A DNA stretch of 64,000 nucleotides, taken from the NCBI GenBank assembly GCA_009792885.1, contig WMCF01000080.1:2302501-2366500 (forward strand), given 5' to 3'. Both the position numbers and the translations under genes were made by a program. This document shows, piece after piece, positions 30,611 through 43,080 of this stretch. Source of the DNA: Eremophila alpestris peregrina (taxonomy: Eukaryota; Chordata; Aves; Passeriformes; Alaudidae). The notes under the pieces were generated by a model that made no database searches, was not told the DNA's origin, and was given only the letters and a program-made list of their open reading frames with translations. Numbering within the stretch: the stretch's first letter is position 1; each line of letters opens with the position of its first letter.

Positions 30611-31991
30611 TTTTTACACCGCTTAAGTAGTTTTAGGTTTTGGTCTTAAAAATTTTTGTTGTTGAATACAACCGACCAAAATGGTGCAAAAACACCTTCT
30701 CTAATGCATGCTTTAGAATTGCCAGAATAGCTGTTTAGTGAAGCAAGGCAATTTCTCACTCAAGAGTAGGAACTCTATTTCTCAGTAGATGTCCCAACCC
30801 GAGAAGCCCAGAGAGTGAGTGACCAGATCATCCTATATTTGTTTTGTGTCTTTTTCACCACATGTAAACAAAGGCCCAGCTCTACTTATCGTCTCCATCT
30901 TAAAAGCTTTCTGGGAGCCAAGTTCTAATCAACACATTGAATTCCTTGTGCCCTGTGCCTTCTTGGAGTGCTGAAAGCATTTGCTGTTGTGTGCTCACCA
31001 CACTGAGCTACCTGACAGTAGCTCCTCAGCAGTTCACAAAGCAGCGGTTTTTACACATCCAGGTCTTGAGTTCTTTCCCAAAACCTTCAAAGCAAGTGGC
31101 AATGACTGTGACACCAATGCTGCTTGGTGACAGTCAGGACAGGATCACATTGGTTGGTGTATAACCCCCTGTAAGAAACACTAAAGCATAATAATTCTCA
31201 GCCACCACACCCTTGAGGATATATTCACCCAAGAGCAAAACGTTGGAAGGCTCCAGTCTTGTAACTATTTCTCTGTACCATCCAGCTCTTTAAAGCCAAA
31301 ATAGGAAAGCATTCTCCAAGCTGTAACTCAGCCCTATAACAGGGGGCCAAACCAGCATGATCAAGTGAGCATTGAGAAAACATTGAGGAAAAATGACCAA
31401 TAAAATGAACAATACAAATAAATAATAAATAAAGCCTCCAAACAAACAAATAAGAACGCCCACTACAAAATAGACAAAAAATCTGCACCGCAACTAACCA
31501 ACCAAACAAAAATTCTGAAACAGGTTTGAAAGGGCTGACATGACATGGATTGCAAACTAGAGGAAAAAAATACAAGATTTATTTATAGAGAAAGGGCCAG
31601 GTAGGGCAAAAGCACTAGCACTAGGTGTACTTTTTTATTCAAAAATACTTGGGCAATGTTAACAGACAGGTTCAGATATTGGTCCCATTTTCTTTAAGCT
31701 GTTGAAACCATATGCACAATGTACTTCTGTGTACTGTCATAAGTTAGCTAAAACATGTGTAAACATATGCTGTCAGTCATTAAGGGGAAGGGTATAATTA
31801 AACTTTTAAAAGTGGCAAAGCATTTTGAAAGTAGTATATAATTTTTCAGAGTGGGAACCTTTATGAAATATATCTTTCCCTGAGTGTTTATACAGCCTGA
31901 CATCTCGGGGTTTTTTCAGATCAAGAGCCCCACTGTGAACAAGCAGGCTTCAGACAAAGAAGGCAATTTGTTCTTTAGGTGCTATTTCAGT

Positions 31992-32049
31992 GAAAGGGAG
32001 AGGCAGCAAGAGAGAGGGGGAGAAAGAGTGAGAAGAGAGAGAAGAAAGG
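31992..32049 (+). repeat. GA-rich low-complexity stretch
   Basis: GAAAGGGAGAGGCAGCAAGA followed by more GA-rich sequence. Confidence 0.75.
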
Positions 32050-35000
32050 CACATCGTGCTACCGCACGCAGTTCAGAAATAGACAGGATCTGGCAAAATT
32101 ACCCTGGAAGGACTGCTAGAGATGCCTAATGTCAGAGTGCTGCTAGATTAAAATCTTATCTTTTTATCTTTATGATAGAGTCAAAGAAGGGTATAAAGTT
32201 TTACTTTTAATCAAATTAAACAGGCTCACTGCTCACTTAGAAACAACTGGATCATGTAGTCATAGTGGGAAAGAGGCAGAGCAGGAAAATGCCAAGATCC
32301 TACCAAATGCTCATTTCCTTCTTTTAGTATAACCCCTACATGTGAAAGGTGCAGAGCTGGCCTAAATATGTTTCAAAATCTGAATACCTTCCCTCAATTA
32401 ATTTTCTAATTTCTATTAGGTATTTTTCAAAAATGTTATCTTAAATGCTTTTAAATTTCTGAAAAAACTGAAGGCTGTAGATCATTCTTACTACATCCAG
32501 ATGAGCCATCATCATTAACAAGTTACTCATGAGCTGAGCCAATAATAATAATTTCTCACAATAATAATTTCTTAACCTTTTAATACTTTCAATGACTGCA
32601 ACACAGTGAGATGTCAACCCACAGTAATAGAGAAAAAGTAACATTTCCTAGTACTTGCAAGAGACCAAATGAATCTAAAAAGTGCCTCATTCATCTGACA
32701 TACATTTGAAAGGGATGAGAAGCTTATAAAGTTAATCTCAGTAATTTTATAAAACAATGCCAGGATGAATCCCAATGCTCCTTCTCTTTCTGAAAAATTA
32801 TATTTCCCCCAACAATTTAATATATAGAAGGAAGAAAATAATTGTTCAGTATTTGTTTTGTGAAAATATGGTGACCCACGTCTCTTTCTCACCACCCCTG
32901 TTCATCACAAAAATTCTAGTTTGGGTAAATTCATGTCTGCTTGCACAAGCAATGAAATCGATATAGTAGACTTGTAAAACCAAATATGGAATAAACATAT
33001 AGAAAGTAACCTCGAGTTACAGTAAAAAACAACAACAACAACTTTGAAAGTTGAGAAGTATCTGAAAGTATTAGATATTTATGCTTCATTGTGAAGTGTG
33101 AAGAGAGTTCCCTGAACTTGGGTCCGAAAAGCTTTCTTATCACTACTTATTTGCCAAGCAGAACACAAAGATAGATATTGCTGCAATTCTCTAAAACTGT
33201 CCAGAGAGACCATCCAGTTTGCAGTGTCCAGTTCTGTTCCTGACAATCTCAGCTGTGTTGGAGGTTGAGGCTGGGAAATTTGACTATCTGTGACATAAGG
33301 AGCTCCTTTTACAATCTCATTTTCATTTCTTTCCTTGAATTCTTGGAAGTAGTCTGACTTTCTGAGAACATTTTTCCATAGTGTTAGAAGAATTTGCCTG
33401 AATTTCCAAGACTGTAGTTCAAGCCAATGTATAGGAAGTCAAGTAAAAAATAAAATTGTTTTTAATGTCGTGTAATGGTAATTTCAAGGTAAGTTTATAT
33501 CTACCACACTTATGTTGTAACTATGTTAACAGTTGTTTAACTTAAATTTATTTTTCTACACACTCCTTTGAATTTATATCATATTCTCCTTATGGTAATT
33601 TTTGGTTTTATTTTTGCCCTTGCTTTATGGCAAAGGTCACTCAGTATGGCTGAATGCATGAGATACATGCATTGTGAAATATGTTGAAGTTTATGTTGAA
33701 TTGCATAGGCCAATTATTTGGATCACAGATAACAAGACTGTGTAGAAAGAATAACACAAATTTTGGTTTTGTCAGGGGAGAAATGGGTATTTTCACATAT
33801 AAAACTTGTAGCTCTCTAATCCACGCCATCTCTTTTTATTCAGTGTGCAGGCCTGAGTCCAATAAAAATACTCTGCACAAGTGCTTAAATTCAATCCTGA
33901 TGATTTATCCACTGAATTTAGCTACATTCTTCCTACAGTCTCTGGCAGATTAAGAATTTCTGTCACAGCAGCATTCAAAGGTCCCAGTCAAAACAAGACT
34001 GAGCAGTAGGAAAACAGTTACTTGCATGTTTCTTCTGATCATCTACTTGAAAAAATTAAATAAATAAAACCTTGTAGACAACAAGAGAAGCACTAGAGAC
34101 CCTCATGTTAGGAGTGAGATTGAAAACCAGAATGACATAGTCTCACAGATAATTTCTTAAGACTGGGCTGGACAATAGCATTATAATGTGCGTTGGATAG
34201 GATGCTGCAACAGATTTTTTTAAAATGGATATTTACTCTGTCTTTGCCAACTGCACCTGTTGATTTTTATCAGTAGTATTGATCCTGCCATAGACAAAGC
34301 CAAAAATGTGGTAGCTACTGGGAACAAATAATAGAAGCTTATATGCCCAAATAAAGATTTTTTTTCTTCAGTTATCACCATCAACACAAATTCCACATTA
34401 TTTCCACTGTCATGAAATACACAAGATGCTGTATGCAATATAGTTTCTAAACTTGTTAGTCTTTGGTTTTTTTAGTATAATTAAATCCAGTTTTTTTACT
34501 ACAAGAATAAATTTTCCATGTCACATACACTGGTATATGTCATCTGTCTATCATATCTCTCCCATGGCTGCAGTAACCATATGTGAATGCTTGTTTGGGA
34601 GGGTGTTTTTCAAGATAAGTCAAAGGCCCCAAGTCAACGTGATTTTTGATCATTCACTCATCTTTAAACGGTACCAGTACTTATAAAAAGTAAGGTAGTG
34701 ATAAGGTTAAGTAGTTCCATCTACACTTTTAAATAACTAAACTGTTATTACTTATTTAAATCCTGGTTACTTGCCATCCAACTACACCAGGCTTTTCCTA
34801 GGTCATGATTTATTTGCCATTGGAAAAATTTGTCTACAGACGTGCTGCCAGAAGGAACCAAAGCTTGAAGCTAATCTCTGGATCTCCTGTGTGCAAAGGT
34901 CTTTTTTTGTGACCTTGTATTATTCTACTTGGCAACATGCAATAGTGTAACAATATCCACCATCATTATTTAATGGTTGCTGTAGATGATGGGGTCTGTC

Positions 35001-38000
35001 TTAAACAGGGCCTGCATGAAATTCAAAGCTTATGCAACTGTTTTAATCAATTTAATTATAATACATCAAAAGAATTTACTTGCCCAGATGATAGAGTTAT
35101 GGCCTTTTTATCCAGGATTTAAAAAATTCTCTTAGGCCATAAAATAAGCATTTCCCAAGTGTTCTGGCTCATTTTCAAAAAAGCAGCCTATCCTTAACAG
35201 GGCAAATCAGAAATGGCAGCTGCCTCACACTGGTGAAGCAACAGAATTAATTTGAAATATGACTAAGTAGAGAAGGGATTCTAAAGAACAGTGATATAGC
35301 CACACTGCAATTAAAAAATAAGAGTAAATTGTTCAATTTTTCCTTACTTGAGTTCCTCAGTTGTAACTGGTTTTGGAGCATGACTTCAACACTGCAGCAT
35401 CTTAGCACAGTGTACATCAAATGATATGATGAACACCTAGCATGTTCTTTTGTTTTTCATCTCCTTCTCAGAATAAAAATTGCATTATCTTGTAATTTCT
35501 TCTATGTGCTACTAAATTTTAAACATTAAGTGGTAGAAGCTCCACTCTTATCTCCCCTCCAACCAGCATTTTTGACTCCTCTTCACTACTGCCCCTGCCC
35601 AACACAGGTTGGGCTGGAGATTTATACCTCAGGGATTTCATTACAGGTTATGCTTTTTGCATGTTCAAAAATCACTATTCTACATGTTATAGTTTGTTTC
35701 TGAGGCATTGCAGCAGTGGCTTTACCAAGCTGCTGGTGTTCTTCTGGGAAGGAAGGGAAGGGAGAGCTGGCAGGGGTTCTCAAGGGACCAGTTGGAATTT
35801 CTACTCCTCCAGCAACGGACTGGTGGCATGCTGCTCTCCTCAAGAGGTTTCTGCTCTCTAGACCCAGAGAAAAGATGGGAGGCTACCTACAGAGTGTCTA
35901 TGAGAAGTTAAAAGGAAATATCTTCTCATGTATTTTCTAAGTTTTGGATCTTCCTCTTGCTACTTGAGCAGAGTCAAAAGCAGAGCAAACCATTTCTCTG
36001 TCTCTGTTGTGCATTACTCTGAGACTTACCACTTGTCTTTGGTGGAAGGGTGTGGAGGCAAGTCCCGTGAATATATTAAATCATAACACAAATAATATCA
36101 CTGTAGCCAAATCACAAAAGCCAAGAAAAATGTTCTGCTAAAGCATTAGTTTTAAACCAGCTTGCCTTACAGAGGAAATGTCATCCAGGACTCACATGTG
36201 TTGCCTGAATTACCATGGTTTTCTCCTTTCTTTGCTCTCTATTCTTCATAATATAACCTATAGAATTGAAAATATAAAGCAAGAAATTAAAAAAATAAGG
36301 AATGCTGGAGACGTCACAGCTGTTATTAGAAATGCTCAAAGAGGTAGATGTAATTTTTTTTCAAACCAGGAAGTACAAACTGTGAAAAGACCCACCCAGT
36401 GGGGAGTGTGTTGTCCCTTGGGCATGGGAGATCCCAGAGCATGTGAATAAGCCATAAGTAGTCCTTTTGTCTCCAGCAGACAGCAAGAGGAGGTGATCAC
36501 ACTGTTTCCTCTCACATTGTGCCCAAATGCCATGTGGACTCTTAGAGTCAGTAAACAATAACTCCCCAAGTTCCTATAATGAACTTTTGGAGTCCTGGCT
36601 AGAGGACCAAAAGGGATCTGTGACTCAGTACTTAGTTCTACATTTAGTCTTGGAAACATAAGGACAGTGGAAAAGCCTTCCTGGAACACCACTATGGATC
36701 TTGCTACCATGGACAACTATACTAACTAATCTCTCTCACAAATTATAAAATATCTATTTTAAAGCTTCTAAGGGTCCTCTCTCTTACTGCTCTGTCTGGA
36801 AAACTGCAAACTACCTTCAGCATGTAAATACATTGTAAAATAGCTGCAAGTTAAAAAAAAACAATCAATAAACCAGAAAATACATCGCTAAAACATCTCT
36901 GACTACATTTTTCTGCTGGAAAGCATATTTTTTAATATTTTCCTGAATGGTGTTTTGCACTCTGCTAGCCATTGCTGTGTTTGATTTAAGGGCATGGATG
37001 GTCACATCAAGAAGTAAAATAAAACAAGGTTCCCTTTGCATACACATTGCCTTGTATGAAGTCACTAACATCCTTCTTCCTGTAATGGAATTATCTCATC
37101 TGACATATTTGCTTTCTGTCCCAAATGGTGATCCTGCTGTGTCTCACTCATGGTGAGTCACCACTATTCTCTCACTGAGGGTGTGTTCCATTTTCATAAT
37201 GGTCCTTGAGACCTCCCCAGTACTGTTCAAGATGCCTGTTAATTCCAAATAGGGCAAGATAGATTTTTGAAGGTGCAAGATTCTAATGCAAAGTATTGTC
37301 TGCAATTCAATTCTTTCTGGAGGCATACATGCTATTATTTAATTGGTAGCCCTTCTGTTACATTCTGTATGTGTATAGAGATAGATTTTTAAAATCCACT
37401 CTTCTTACTATACATGCATGTTGTTGATATGCATTTGAGTTAATCTCAAGGAGTCATTTAAGCCTCTAAGGTGAATTTACATTTGTGCATGTTTTCTGTG
37501 AAATGTATACTATTTATCCAGAGCATCATGAGAGCTCTGGAGGAACCAGAAAACTGTAAATGTGTATGCAAGGTAAGTTGACACAGAAACAGGAAGGGGG
37601 AGGCAGGAGAGAAAGGACAACCTAAAAGTTGTAACTTCCTGTTTTATCTGTGTCTTCTCTGTCCTGGAAATCATCCACTAAGTGCACCTTGGTAGGTTTC
37701 AAATAGTTTTCTCAGTTTCTACATAGCTCTTGCAGTGGATATTCACTCTAGAATACTTTGACCCTTCCCCATGCCAAATCACTGATTTGCAAAAGTTGCC
37801 AATTGCACTGTTCCATCCCACATGATCAGCTCAACAGTCCAAAATAAAACCATCACCAATACTTTCAGCTTGTTCCTTCACATAAACCTCTCCAATCTGA
37901 GCAGAAGCCATATAAGGATACCAAAGGAAGAACAATAGGAGTATCTGTAAATTAGCCAAAGATGTGTTAAAATGATGCACAGAAAATAGACCAAATAATG

Positions 38001-38419
38001 ACGTGTTTGGGTGGGTTTTATACTTTCTGAAAAGAAAACACTTTGTTAAGAAATATAGCAAGGGTGAAGCATACTCATATATGCTGACTAAGCATTAATA
38101 TACATTTGCTGCATTGAAAAGTTTGGGGAAATTCAGTTTTAACTTCAACCCAAAATAACTTTTATATATTTTTTTTAATGTTTGGGATTATCAAATCCAG
38201 AATATTCCTTATTATACATTGTACAGATTCCTACTGGGAGATGCATCTTCTTCCCAGAATAAAACAAACAAAAAACTTGGGAAAATTTACACCAAATCAC
38301 AGACCAATCAAGATTCAAGAGTGCAGCAAAAACTGCTTAAGGTATCCCAGTGAATTTCTAGTCACCAGGCAGAAACAAATGCAAACCCAGTATCTGAAGC
38401 CTGTTCCTATGTTTTCCAG

Positions 38420-39260
38420 GCCTCGTTAGCTGTTTTGAAATGAAGCCCTGCTCCTGCCCAGGGTACAGGTGTTATAAATGAAGGGCTTTATTCCAATATG
38501 CCATAGTTAATTTATTTATTATGTTCAATAAGTGTGAGCAAGAAGGGCTTGCAAACACTGGATGTGTGGGGCAGGTCACCGCCGCACCAACACGTGCACC
38601 TCTGTTATTTTTGCTGACATATTTATACGTACCCATAAACATTTCTCAGCAGTTTTCAGTAGTCCCCTCCCAGTTTCCATTCTCTGTTATGATGTCTAGT
38701 TTCCATTCCTCGTTGTGATGTTTTTTTTCCTTTCCCTGTTGTGACATCTAGTTTTCCTTGTTGGAACATGCATGGGCTTTTCTTGGGGGTCATGAGTTCT
38801 CTCTGGTGGTGGTGAGGAGGAAGGTTGAGGTCTTCCTCATTCACTTTTTGCTAACCCTTGGCTTTCATTCCCACCCAGTTCTGCTTTGCTAAGCAGTTAT
38901 ATATAGTCACATCTTTGCTTAACCCTTCCATTCGGTAACCACAACATTCTGTTCAGTCATTATCCCTCTGGATTTTTTAAGCAGATTCTCAAAATTCATT
39001 TTTGCACTTGTCCCATGGCACAATCCCATCATTATACATACTTTTTATTTGACACAAATAGTTTAATCTCTCACACAGGGTACTGAGTGAGACCTTCTTT
39101 CTTCTGCAGGCGCTGATGGAGGCTGAGAGGAGCCTGCCTCTGAGTGATAGCTTCAACCTGGCCGCTCCCTGTCAGTCCCTGGCCCTGGCTGCACCTGCAG
39201 GTCCCCCCTGTGCTGCTGCAGGAGGCTGACACGGGGGAGCTGCCAGACAAGGCTGCGCAC
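38420..39260 (-). mobile_element. Possible old LTR or other repeat
   Basis: On the minus strand there are TATA-like boxes (TATATATAA near 38900, TATAAATA near 38625) followed by AATAAA-type signals near 38485-38520. A GC-richer block lies at 39110-39255, and three imperfect copies of a roughly 30-bp unit (TTTCCATTCCTCGTTGTGAT-like on plus) lie at 38671-38760. This is LTR-like in layout, but I do not recognise the family and see no borders. Confidence 0.3.
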
Positions 39261-41094
39261 AGAAAAAAAAAATAAAATAGTTCTACTGTGGAACTTGGAA
39301 CATTCTGCAGGAAGACTAGGACTCAGTTGTTCCCTTCGCATTCCCTTCGTATTGTTCTTTGCAATTCAAATTCTCTGCAGGGAAGGTTTGCTCTTAATTG
39401 CCAACAAATATGTCAGCACCTGTGGTCTTCCCTGGTAAGATCACATTTTCACGTCCAAGCTTTGATGCCATGAGAGTGTAACTTTATAGAGAATTCTGAC
39501 AGGTGTCTTTGAAGTATATATACTTTATATATATGCTGATCCTATAATTTATTTATCTATTTAGTGTTATTTATTAATTTTTATTAAAAAATAATAAATA
39601 TTACTGAAGTCCCGGTATTTTTTTAAAGCAAAATACTGTTTTGAAAGCTGTCTCAAATGTCAAACAGAATGCATTTTGCATTACTTCTGTATAAATTTTT
39701 ATTGAATTCAAACTTTTAAATAAATCTTCCTATATCTAATGCCTCTTATCAAAGCACAAAAACCCATTATCTGATTAGAAGAAGAACCCCACCATCTTCA
39801 AATTTAATGGACTCCTGATGATTTCTTCCCTACCTAGACTGTTTTTAAAGCATTTTACTATATTTTATACATTATAAATGGATTCCATTCTTGGCTTAGC
39901 AATTCACCTAATGGACAATGGATACAAAAAAGCTCTAGCTCCAGGGACATTAAATTGGTTCTAAACTCTGAAAATTACAGCTTTTACAAAAAAGAAGAAA
40001 ATACTAAAAACATATCTAATGCAACACTGCATCTCATTTTCTGCTACCTTCACAATCTCTCTAAAAGCTCCTAAATTTCTTAATGACACAATATGTTAAA
40101 ATTGCATTCCTTTATATTTAGATCTCTAAAACATTTTTTCTTCTTTACAACCCCAAGGAGTTCCACCAGCAAATGAAAAATAACATTCTTGGCATTCCAG
40201 CAGTTGGGAACACGGAAAGCACTGCACGGTACAAGAAAAATGCTGTATTTTATATTTGACCATGGCCAAAGTTGAGTACTTCAGAGAAAAGCAGCCAGTC
40301 TCTGGTAATGAACCTGATTCTACATCTCACTTTGGGTAAGCAGTGGTATGTAATGATAGGTAACATATGACACATAACTACATTGCAGAGGAAACTCCAC
40401 TGTAGAGACCTTTAAAGCCTTTAATCTGAATCATAATTCCTTCCCTTGGATCCTCTGCTTTGGGAGTTTTCTGCAGCCAGCAATACTACAGATTTTCGAG
40501 AGATGGTAGTGCTCCAACCACTGCTCTCTTTCCCACCTCTCAACAATGATGTAGAATCTGTTCTGTGACCTTACACAGCTTGACACCAACAGCAAGCCAT
40601 AGAGGGAAATGAAAAAGAGCTCTTATTTTTCCGTTAATTTGTATTGCTGTAGAAAAAAGACACATTGAAAATGGGATACCTTCAAATTATGTAAAAGATA
40701 GTTCTTCAGTTCTCTGCTACCAGGGAGTTTTTCAGCTTAATAGGATGGGGTTTTTTAAAGTATTGTCTATTTTGGATATATATACATCCTATACATAGAT
40801 ATATGGGTACTTATAAACTTCATATTCACTTATAATTCCACTTATACTATCACTTTTGTTCTGGTAATCCAAAAAAAACCACAAAAAACAAAAAACCATT
40901 TGTAAATGTACAACCTATTCCATGTAATTCATTATGGCATTCATCATTCATTCATCTTCCCTTACAGTAAGAACTTCGTATCACAGTCTCAGAAACACAC
41001 AGGTTGGACAGCATCTAGAGGGGCTTTTTTCAGTTCAGCCTTTTTCACAGAATGATGTCAGCACTGAATTTAGAAGAGATGGCTTAGGGCTTTG

Positions 41095-41180
41095 TCTAGT
41101 CACATCCTTCAAAACTCCAAGGACAAGAAGGTCCTTGCACAACCTGCTTCAGTGTCTAGTCAATTCCATAAATCCACTTA
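41095..41180 (-). mobile_element. Possible CR1 remnant (antisense)
   Basis: AACTCCAAGGACAAGAAGG, then CACAACCTGCTTCAGTGTC, resembles the antisense CR1 3' region but is heavily diverged. It may be part of a longer old copy. Confidence 0.45.
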
Positions 41181-41855
41181 GAACTGGAGATTTTTTCCGT
41201 AGGTCAAGACTGGTCAAGATCTAAGCATGCCAGTTGACTTTCCTCGGTTTTTTTCTGCTATGTCTTTGTAAAATTAGACTGCCAAACACAGTTTTCTAGA
41301 TTAGTAATAGGGAAACCTGAGCACACAGTTAAGAAAATTCTTATCAAACCTTGCTGCCAGAAACTGAAGCATATTTCCCATGTTTGTACACCTCTATTTC
41401 TAAACCTTAATCTGAATAAACATTTCTCTCCCCATTTAAGCCATTTTTCCCCTGATACACACATATCTAGGACCCAGGCATTCAGGCTTGGATGGGGTTC
41501 ACAACATCCATGTTCAACTTTCAGCTTTGCAGTTTGTGGTTATAAATTGCAGTTATCAGGCACAGGGGAAATTTTTCAAAGAAATGATCATCCACCAACT
41601 TTCCACAGCAGATAATTAGTGTGACAAAATAAATAAAATGCATGAAATAAAAGTATACGTGGCAGGAAGAACCACATGCTGAGACACCTCCTAAACACAT
41701 TTAGTCCAAACTGAACTTCCTCTGTAAAATACTGAATTGTAAAATGTAAAAATACTGAAAGAAAAAAGAAGAAAGAATTGTAAAGAACTGAATATAGGTA
41801 AAAGAATTAAACACACAGCTTACCATTGGAGCACTGAAAGTTAATCTGGAATACA

Positions 41856-41994
41856 TGGAGAAAGGTGGAAGGGGAGAAGGAGAAGAAGACAAGAAAAGAC
41901 AGAAAAAAAATAAAGAAGGGAGAAGCAAAGGAAGGAAGAGGGAGAAAGACACAAAGAGAAAGAGAGCAAGTGAAAAGAACTAAGAGAAGGAAGG
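41856..41994 (+). repeat. Purine-rich tract (about 140 bp)
   Basis: Almost entirely A and G on the plus strand, in GAAGGGAGAAGC-like units with few pyrimidines. Such tracts can form triplex DNA and often vary in length. The Lys/Arg/Glu-rich frame across it is a composition artefact. Confidence 0.8.
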
Positions 41995-42828
41995 CTTTCT
42001 TTTGTTTTGGAATTTTAATAAAAAAGATGTATTCTCTGCCTCTTCCTTCTTTTTACTTTCTACTTTTGTATGATCTATGCCAACTCTCACAGTCTTCAAA
42101 CTTTCACTCATAAGAGTTCTTAGTTTTTAATTTCATGAGGTCATTTTCATTTACCTCCTTTCTACTGACCTGTTATTTTAGTAGATTTGGAAAGATCATT
42201 TACACTGGCCTCTATTGCCTTCCTGATTTCTGTCCTCTTTGCTCCCATATCACCCGAGCAATTGAACTTCAGTCTCAATTCTAGTTATGGGATACATAAA
42301 ATAATTTCATTTGTATTGCTATTATTCCTAGATGAATTGTCTTTTTTGCTGTATGTCTTTCCCAGCCCATAGTTTAATCCTTTTTAATATTCATTAAAGT
42401 ATGTTTTTTTCTGATTATGGCAGAGACGACTCCTTATATAATATTCTTCTGTCCTCCAAAGATTCCCTTGCTTCTGGAAAATTCGAATTTCTCTCATCTA
42501 AGCAACCTTTTTAAGCATGTACAGACAGTTTCTACTTCACATGAAGGGGCCATGCTAGATGTCAACACCTCTATTACCAGCATTGAGTCGATCAGGCCAG
42601 GTGAACTTTGAACTGCTTTGCAGGGAAAGGTGAATTACCTATTGGTTTGCCTGTTTTGTCAATTTCCCTAAGAATTTAACATTATCTATCAGTGTTGGGC
42701 CCCACTGCAGGATTCAAGAACCTAGAAAGCACCCTCTTCCAGATTTTCCCTCATGGCAGGTTTGCAACAACAATGCTTTGCCTTGCACAAGAGACAAAGC
42801 AGCTCCCACGGGTTCAAACTTTCTTTTT

Positions 42829-43080
42829 AGAAATCATGGAAATATGTAATGGCTTTGGTTGGAAGGGACATAAAGACCATTTTTTGCCAGCCCCCCTGAC
42901 ATGGTCAGGGATGCTATTCACTAGATTAGGTTGCACAGAGCCCCATCCAACCTGGACTTGAACACATTCAGGGAAGGGACATCCACAACCTTCCTGAACA
43001 ACCTGTTCCAGTGCCTCACCGCCCTCACAGTAAAGAATTCTTTCCTAAAATCTAACCTAACCTACTCTAAATCAAACTAT
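42829..43080 (-). mobile_element. CR1 LINE 3' fragment (antisense)
   Basis: The plus strand shows the reverse complement of a CR1 3' region: GGTTGGAAGGGACATAAAG, CCCCATCCAACCTGGACTTG, CATCCACAACC, CAACCTGTTCCAGTGCCTCA and TCACAGTAAAGAATTC. The start near 42829 (AATCATGGAAAT) is a decayed form of the terminal repeat. The element therefore points leftwards. Confidence 0.88.

Larger units (their letters stand above)
27869..38419. other. AT-rich host DNA, no gene seen
   Basis: Contains T19 (27979), the 23-bp duplication (30557), the GA stretch (31992) and a CAA run near 33028-33041. A GC-richer patch at 35685-35920, open in several frames on both strands, looks repeat-derived but is unidentified. 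The 126-codon minus frame at 36336-36716 has no recognisable domain. Confidence 0.55.
39261..42828. other. AT-rich host DNA, no gene seen
   Basis: A very AT-rich stretch lies at 39515-39605 and TA-rich runs near 40780-40805. The possible CR1 remnant (41095-41180) and the purine tract (41856-41994) are listed separately. Confidence 0.55.

Noticed and set aside
36336..36716. 126-codon minus-strand frame
   Set aside because: No recognisable domain or splice-site arrangement; left as chance.
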